A stretch of DNA of 64,000 bases from Streptomyces aquilus (GTDB lineage: Bacteria > Actinomycetota > Actinomycetes > Streptomycetales > Streptomycetaceae), in the NCBI RefSeq assembly GCF_003955715.1, contig NZ_CP034463.1, forward strand, positions 4,092,001 to 4,156,000. Reading direction: 5' to 3'. Every line of letters begins with the position of its first letter. The stretch's first letter is position 1. The position numbers and the translations under genes were made by a program. Positions 59,408-64,000 of this stretch are shown one piece after another. The notes under the pieces were generated by a model. The model had not been told where the DNA came from and made no database searches. It saw nothing but the letters and a program-made list of their open reading frames with translations.

Positions 59408-60214
59408 ATGCTGGCGACACGCATACGGCGCTGGAAGTCGGTGGCCCTGGCCACGGCCGCCGTCATGGCCGGCCTCTGCGCCCCGGCGCTCACCGCGACC
59501 CCGGCCGCCGCCACGACCACGGCGTACGACTCGACGTACTACAAGAACGCGATCGGCAAGACGGGCACGAGCCTGAAGTCGTCCCTGCACACGATCATCA
59601 GCGCCAACGTCTCGAAGATCTCGTACTCCGCGGTCTGGGACGCGCTCAAGGTCACCGACCAGGACCCGAACAACACCAGCAACGTCCTGCTCCTGTACAG
59701 CGGCGTCTCGCGCAGCAAGTCCCTCAACGGCGGTGACGTCGGCGACTGGAACCGTGAGCACACCTGGGCCAAGTCGCACGGCGACTTCGGCGAGGTGGTC
59801 GGCCCGGGCACCGACCTGCACCATCTGCGCGCCTGTGACGTCCAGGTCAACAGCACCCGCGGCAACCTGGACTTCGACAACGGCGGCAGCGCGGTCACCA
59901 ACGGCGGCGGCTCCACCGTCGACTCCGACTCCTTCGCGCCGCGCGCCGCGGACCGGGGCGACGTGGCCCGCATGATCCTCTACATGGCCGTGCGCTACGA
60001 GGGTGACGACGGCTTCGCCGACCTGGAACCCAACGAGAAGGTCGGCAACGGCTCCAACCCGTACATGGGCAAGCTCTCCGTCCTCAAGGCCTGGAACGAG
60101 GCGGACCCGCCGAGTGCCTTCGAGGAGCGCCGCAACCAGGTCATCTACGACACCTACCAGCACAACCGCAACCCGTTCATCGACCACCCGGAGTGGGTCG
60201 AGGCGATCTGGTAG
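59408..60214 (+). CDS. Secreted endonuclease I family nuclease
   Basis: A 268-residue exported nuclease. The signal MLATRIRRWKSVALATAAVM ends near TPAAATTTAYD. The mature enzyme matches EndA/NucM/BsnI: VWDALKVTDQDPNNTSNVLL early, the catalytic beta-beta-alpha metal motif WNREHTWAKSHGDF, then TDLHHLRACDVQVNSTRGNL, and RMILYMAVRYEGDDGFADLE. It cuts DNA and RNA non-specifically outside the cell, for nutrient recovery or biofilm DNA turnover. The ATG has only a weak upstream GGGA. A very stable terminator follows. Confidence 0.92.
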   Translation: MLATRIRRWKSVALATAAVMAGLCAPALTATPAAATTTAYDSTYYKNAIGKTGTSLKSSLHTIISANVSKISYSAVWDALKVTDQDPNNTSNVLLLYSGVSRSKSLNGGDVGDWNREHTWAKSHGDFGEVVGPGTDLHHLRACDVQVNSTRGNLDFDNGGSAVTNGGGSTVDSDSFAPRAADRGDVARMILYMAVRYEGDDGFADLEPNEKVGNGSNPYMGKLSVLKAWNEADPPSAFEERRNQVIYDTYQHNRNPFIDHPEWVEAIW

Positions 60215-60231
60215 CCGGCAGCCGCTGCGGA

Positions 60232-60276
60232 AGAGGCGTCGAACTCCCCATTTCCCATGGGGAGTTCGACGCCTCT
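60232..60276 (+). terminator. Terminator of the endonuclease gene
   Basis: Arms 60232-60251 and 60257-60276 pair perfectly over 20 bp around the loop TTCCC (core GGCGTCGAACTCCCC / GGGGAGTTCGACGCC). It lies 17 bases after the endonuclease stop and ends the convergent ThDP-enzyme transcript as well. Confidence 0.9.
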
Positions 60277-60341
60277 CCGGTTGCGCTCAGGAAGTCCATG
60301 TCATGGCACGGTCCCCACCTGTTCTGGCCGACCAGTCGAAG

Positions 60342-62027
60342 TCACTCCGAATGCGTAGCCGCGAACATCCGCAGTACCGCCGGCAGCACCACCACCGAAG
60401 GCCCGGGCTCGGACAGCGCCTTCGTCAGGTCCGTCTCCAGCGTCTCCGCCGACGTCCGCACCCCCGGCACCCCGAACGACTCCGCCAGCGCCACATAGTC
60501 CGGCCGCGTCAGTTCCGTCGCCGTGGCCTCGCCGAACGCGTCCGTCATGTACTCGCGCAGGATGCCGTAACCGCCGTCGTCGACGATCAGCCACGTCACG
60601 TTCAGGTCGTACTGGCGAGCGGTCGCCAGCTCGGCGATCGAGTACAGCGCACCCCCGTCCCCCGACACCGCCAGCACCGGCCGCGAACCGTCGGCCACCG
60701 CCGCGCCCAGCGCCGCCGGGAAGCCGTAGCCGAGGCCGCCCGCGCCCTGGGCGGAGTGGAGGAGGTTGGGGCCCTTGGCGTCGAAGGCGGACCAGGCCCA
60801 GTAGGCCAGGATCGTCATGTCCCAGAAGGACGGGGAGTCAGCGGGGAGGGCACGGCGTACCGACGCCAACACGTCCTGTTCCAGGGTGAGTTCCTGGGCG
60901 GCGATGCGGTCCGCGACGCGGGTCAGGACCTCACGGACCCGTTCCGGCGCGGTCTCGTCCGTCCTCGGGGACACCGTCTCCAGCAGCGCCTGCAACGCCA
61001 GCCGCGCGTCCGCGTGGATGCCCAGCGCCGGGTGGTTGGACTCCAGCTTGCCGAGGTCCGCCTCGATCTGGATCACCCGGCCACGCGGCTTGAACGTGTG
61101 GTAGTTCGACGACAGTTCGCCGAGGCCCGAGCCGACCACCAGCAGTACGTCCGCCTCCTCCAGGAAGTCCGTGACGTACCGGTCCTCGATCCAGGACTGG
61201 AGGGACAGGGGGTGGGTCCAGGGGAACGCCCCCTTGCCGCCCGGCGTCGTCACCACCGGGGCCTGCACCAGCTCCGCCAGCTGCCGCAGCTTCCCGCTCG
61301 CGTCCGACCGTACGACTCCCCCGCCCGCGATGATCGCCGGGCGGGCCGCCTTCGACAGCAGGTCCGCCGCCACCGCCGTCAGTTCGACGCGCGGCGGCAG
61401 TTCCTCCGGGAACGCGTCGCCGCCCGTCACCACCGGGATCGACGTCTCGGCCAGCAGCACGTCCTGCGGGATCTCCACCCACACCGGACCGTGCGGGGCC
61501 GTCAGGGCCGACTTCCAGGCCGCCTCGATCGCGGACGGGATCTGGGACTGGGTGCGCACGGTGTGGACCGACTTCACCACGCCCCGGAAGGACGCGGACT
61601 GGTCCGGGAGTTCGTGGAGGTAGCCGTGGCGGCCGCCGCCGAGGCCGGCGGAAGGGATCTGGCTGCTGATCGCGAGGACCGGGGCCGAGGCCGCCGCCGC
61701 CTCCTGGAGCGCGGCGAGCGACGTCAGCGCGCCCGGGCCCGTCGACAGCAGCAGCGGGGCCGCCTCGCCCGTGATCCGGCCGTACGCGTCCGCCGCGAAC
61801 CCGGCGTTGTTCTCCACGCGCAGGCCCACATAGCGCAGATCGCTGCGCCGCAGCGCGTCGAACATGCCGAGCGCGTGCTGGCCCGGCAGGCCGAAGACCG
61901 TCGTCGTGCCGAGCGCGGCCAGGGTCTCCACGACCAGGTCTCCGCCGTTCCGGCCGGCGGGCGGGTTCAGGGCGGCGGCGGTCTGGGCCTCCGTGGGGCG
62001 GAGCACCAGGTCGTGGTCGTGGGTCAC
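60342..62027 (-). CDS. ThDP-dependent decarboxylase (AruI-like candidate)
   Basis: A 561-residue thiamine diphosphate enzyme of the acetolactate synthase/decarboxylase superfamily. The three domains are visible: Pyr domain with the essential Glu72 in [17 protein letters not shown], a central domain ([20 protein letters not shown]), and the PP domain with the ThDP/Mg2+ motif [20 protein letters not shown] ending VDDGGYG (Asp-Asp where many have Asn-Asn). It is coupled by GTGA overlap to the agmatinase-family gene upstream. That pairing fits 2-ketoarginine (5-guanidino-2-oxopentanoate) decarboxylase, the AruI step of arginine transaminase catabolism. The substrate is an inference from context; acetolactate synthase is less likely as there is no regulatory-subunit gene. 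Confidence 0.8.
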   Translation of the reverse strand: MTHDHDLVLRPTEAQTAAALNPPAGRNGGDLVVETLAALGTTTVFGLPGQHALGMFDALRRSDLRYVGLRVENNAGFAADAYGRITGEAAPLLLSTGPGALTSLAALQEAAAASAPVLAISSQIPSAGLGGGRHGYLHELPDQSASFRGVVKSVHTVRTQSQIPSAIEAAWKSALTAPHGPVWVEIPQDVLLAETSIPVVTGGDAFPEELPPRVELTAVAADLLSKAARPAIIAGGGVVRSDASGKLRQLAELVQAPVVTTPGGKGAFPWTHPLSLQSWIEDRYVTDFLEEADVLLVVGSGLGELSSNYHTFKPRGRVIQIEADLGKLESNHPALGIHADARLALQALLETVSPRTDETAPERVREVLTRVADRIAAQELTLEQDVLASVRRALPADSPSFWDMTILAYWAWSAFDAKGPNLLHSAQGAGGLGYGFPAALGAAVADGSRPVLAVSGDGGALYSIAELATARQYDLNVTWLIVDDGGYGILREYMTDAFGEATATELTRPDYVALAESFGVPGVRTSAETLETDLTKALSEPGPSVVVLPAVLRMFAATHSE

Positions 62028-62995
62028 TTCGCTGCCTTCTCCTGGGCGATCTGACGGGACATGATCGTGGTGAGTTCGTACGCCGTGTGGGACGCGGCCA
62101 CCGACGTGATCTCCGCGTGATCGTACGCGGGGGCCACCTCGACGACGTCGGCCGAGACCAGGTTGCAGGAGGCCAGGCCGCGCAGGATCTCCAGGAGTTC
62201 CCTGGACGTCATGCCGCCCGCCTCGGGCGTGCCCGTGCCGGGGGCGTGGGCCGGGTCCAGGCAGTCGATGTCGATGGAGATGTAGAGGGGGCGGTCGCCG
62301 ATGCGCTGGCGCAGCTGGTCGGCGACCTCGTCGGCGCCGCGGCGGTAGATGTCCGCCGAGGTGACGATGCCGAAGCCCATCTTCTCGTCGTCGGTGAGGT
62401 CCTGCTTGCCGTAGAGCGGGCCGCGCGTGCCGACGTGGGAGAGGGCGGACGTGTCGAGGATGCCTTCCTCGACCGCGCGCCGGAACGGCGTGCCGTGCGT
62501 GTACTCGGCGCCGAAGTAGGTGTCCCAGGTGTCGAGGTGGGCGTCGAAGTGCAGCAGGGCGACCGGGCCGTGCTTCTTGGCGACCGAGCGCAGCAGCGGC
62601 AGCGCGATGGTGTGGTCGCCGCCGAGGGTCATCAGGCGGGCGCCGGTGCCGAGCAGGTCGTCGGCCGCGGCCTCGATCGTCTCGACGGCCTCGTTGATGT
62701 TGAACGGGTTCACCGCGATGTCCCCGCCGTCCGCGACCTGCGCGAGCGCGAACGGGGAGGCGTCCTGCGCCGGGTTGTAGGGGCGCAGGAGCCGGGACGC
62801 CTCACGGATCGCGTTGCCGCCGAAGCGGGCGCCCGGCCGGTACGAGACGCCCGAGTCGAACGGCACGCCCACCACGGCGACGTCGGCGCGGCCGACCTCG
62901 TCGAGGCGGGGCAGCCGGGCGAAGGTCGCGGGGCCGGCGTACCGCGGGATGCGGGAGGAGTCGACGGGGCCGCGGGGCGTCTCGTTGCTGCTCAT
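62024..62995 (-). CDS. speB: Agmatinase/guanidinobutyrase family ureohydrolase
   Basis: A 323-residue manganese ureohydrolase that releases urea from a guanidino compound. The binuclear metal site is complete: [12 protein letters not shown] (His), [12 protein letters not shown] (Asp-His-Asp) and [20 protein letters not shown] (two Asp). Family members cleave agmatine, 4-guanidinobutyrate or 3-guanidinopropionate, which cannot be told apart by eye. Because the next gene is a ThDP decarboxylase, guanidinobutyrase is the preferred reading. The ATG 62995 start is followed by a typical loose N-terminus. A sodium symporter gene lies 57 bases upstream on the same strand. Confidence 0.92.
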   Translation of the reverse strand: MSSNETPRGPVDSSRIPRYAGPATFARLPRLDEVGRADVAVVGVPFDSGVSYRPGARFGGNAIREASRLLRPYNPAQDASPFALAQVADGGDIAVNPFNINEAVETIEAAADDLLGTGARLMTLGGDHTIALPLLRSVAKKHGPVALLHFDAHLDTWDTYFGAEYTHGTPFRRAVEEGILDTSALSHVGTRGPLYGKQDLTDDEKMGFGIVTSADIYRRGADEVADQLRQRIGDRPLYISIDIDCLDPAHAPGTGTPEAGGMTSRELLEILRGLASCNLVSADVVEVAPAYDHAEITSVAASHTAYELTTIMSRQIAQEKAAK

Positions 62996-63052
62996 GAGGT
63001 AATGCCTTCTTTCCTACGCTTCATCGCGTATATGCGGAATGTGTTGTCGACT

Positions 63053-64000
63053 CTACTGGGGAGCCGGGACGGGTTCGGACACGAGTTCGGGGGCGCCCCG
63101 GCCGGCCAGCCGCTCGCGCCAGGCCGTGAGGACCGCCTCGTCGGTCGCGGGGGTCGCCAGGGACACCGCCACATAGGCGGCGAGGGAGAGCAGCAGGCCG
63201 TAGTAGACGGGCTCGTTGGCGAGGATGCCGTAGCCCGCCATCAGGCCGATGACCGCGAGGCCGCCGACGATCACGGAGGCGAGCGCGCCGTGGACGGTGC
63301 CGCGCTTCCACAGCAGACCGCCGAGGATCGGGACGAGGAGTCCGCCGACGAGCAGGTTGTACGCCACCGTCAGCGCCTCGACTACGTTGTTGAGGGCGAT
63401 CGCCGTGCCGATGACACCGACGCCCATGATGAGGATGAAGGCGCGGTTGCCCGCCACCTCGTCGCGCTCGCCGCCGGTGACCTTGCCCCGCAGGCGCGAC
63501 CAGATGTCGTTGTTGGCGACGGTGGCGCAGGCGATCAGCGCGCCGGAGGACGTCGACATCACGGCGGCGAGCGCGGCGGCCAGCACCAAGCCCCTCACGC
63601 CGACCGGGAGTTCGTCCTTGACGATGGTGGCGAAGGCGTCGTCGGCGCTGCCCAGCTTGGGATAGAGGACCTTGGCCGCCGTGCCGATGACGGCGCCGGC
63701 GAGGGCGTACACGAGGCAGTAGGTGCCCGCGACCGTGCCACCCCACTTGGCCGTCGTGTCGCTGCGGGCGGTGAAGACGCGCTGCCAGATGTCCTGACCG
63801 ATGAGCATGCCGAACGTATAGATCAGGACGTAGGTGAAGATCGTCTCGCCGCCGATGCCGAGCGGGTCGAAGTACGAGGTCGGCAGCTGGTCCCTCATCT
63901 CGCCGAAGCCGCCCGCCTTGACGACGGCGATCGGGAGCAGCAGGAGCAGGACGCCGACCGTCTTCACCACGAACTGGACCATGTCGGTGAGGGTGATCGA
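63053..64000 (-). CDS. Sodium:solute symporter (SSF family), 5' end outside window
   Basis: The C-terminal 315 residues of an SSF transporter; the frame continues past the window edge (six codons before Met at 63982). Several membrane helices are visible, with the SSF signature region GLVLAAALAAVMSTSSGALI and VANNDIWSRLRGKV, and IGQDIWQRVFTARSDTTAKW. It imports a solute with Na+. Its position just upstream of the ureohydrolase and decarboxylase genes suggests uptake of a guanidino compound, arginine derivative or similar amine. Confidence 0.9.
   Translation of the reverse strand, partial: SITLTDMVQFVVKTVGVLLLLLPIAVVKAGGFGEMRDQLPTSYFDPLGIGGETIFTYVLIYTFGMLIGQDIWQRVFTARSDTTAKWGGTVAGTYCLVYALAGAVIGTAAKVLYPKLGSADDAFATIVKDELPVGVRGLVLAAALAAVMSTSSGALIACATVANNDIWSRLRGKVTGGERDEVAGNRAFILIMGVGVIGTAIALNNVVEALTVAYNLLVGGLLVPILGGLLWKRGTVHGALASVIVGGLAVIGLMAGYGILANEPVYYGLLLSLAAYVAVSLATPATDEAVLTAWRERLAGRGAPELVSEPVPAPQ

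Noticed and set aside
60342..62027. Acetolactate synthase large subunit of branched-chain synthesis
   Set aside because: No small-subunit gene or ilvC neighbour; the coupled ureohydrolase points to guanidino metabolism.
1..64000. tRNA, rRNA, transposase, prophage or a recognisable secondary-metabolite cluster
   Set aside because: No such sequences or core biosynthetic enzymes (PKS, NRPS, terpene synthase) were seen on either strand.

Overview
The window is a stretch of a high-GC actinobacterial chromosome, almost certainly Streptomyces. Codons end in G or C nearly everywhere, GTG starts are frequent, many genes overlap by four bases (GTGA, ATGA, TTGA), and the regulator set is typical of the genus (AfsR-type, LacI, LysR, AraC, MarR-GNAT). 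The order copZ-copA-citA-recD2 also resembles a Streptomyces core region. I see no rRNA, tRNA, CRISPR array, integrase, transposase or prophage.

Layout. 1-5.1 kb: end of a TIM-barrel sugar isomerase, AraC regulator, small helix-turn-helix protein, GNAT, zinc alcohol dehydrogenase, CPA2 antiporter. 5.1-7.6 kb: CsoR-type operator followed by the copper chaperone copZ and copper ATPase copA. 7.6-8.2 kb: a gene-poor stretch with a long RNA hairpin and two terminators. 8.2-13.7 kb: citrate synthase, recD2 helicase, FMN-type oxidase-like protein, hemerythrin protein. 13.9-20 kb: AfsR-like regulator with a 15-residue tandem repeat, then an XRE/cupin regulator plus MFS exporter divergent from a PAT-like acetyltransferase, with start codons overlapping in one CATG. 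20-26 kb: a complete ribose operon, rbsR-rbsA-rbsCB-rbsK-rbsD, in which permease and binding protein are fused. 26-32 kb: a lipoprotein, a truncated secreted protein, and a three-gene carbohydrate operon (Gfo/Idh/MocA dehydrogenase, DapA-like aldolase, isomerase) divergent from a LacI regulator.

32-44 kb: acetyltransferases, two EamA exporters, a methyltransferase, a DUF4253 protein, a MarR-GNAT fusion, another isomerase, an MFS exporter, an alpha/beta hydrolase and two LysR regulators. One LysR is divergent from an EamA exporter-EPSP synthase-GNAT operon. 44-49 kb: secreted hydrolases and lipoproteins (GH3 hexosaminidase, S37 tripeptidyl aminopeptidase). 49-53 kb: a fused heterodimer-type ABC exporter with a duplicated scrap of its 3' end. 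53-60 kb: esterase/phytase-like protein, a beta-lactamase-fold protein lacking catalytic residues, a class A-like serine hydrolase, a GT39 membrane glycosyltransferase and a secreted endonuclease I. 60-64 kb: a ThDP decarboxylase coupled to an agmatinase-family ureohydrolase, next to a sodium:solute symporter, suggesting guanidino-compound catabolism.

The window is also rich in short tandem repeats (6, 15-aa/45, 17, 20 and 29 bp) and in perfect inverted repeats that read as operators or intrinsic terminators. All assignments are by reading motifs; no database search was run.
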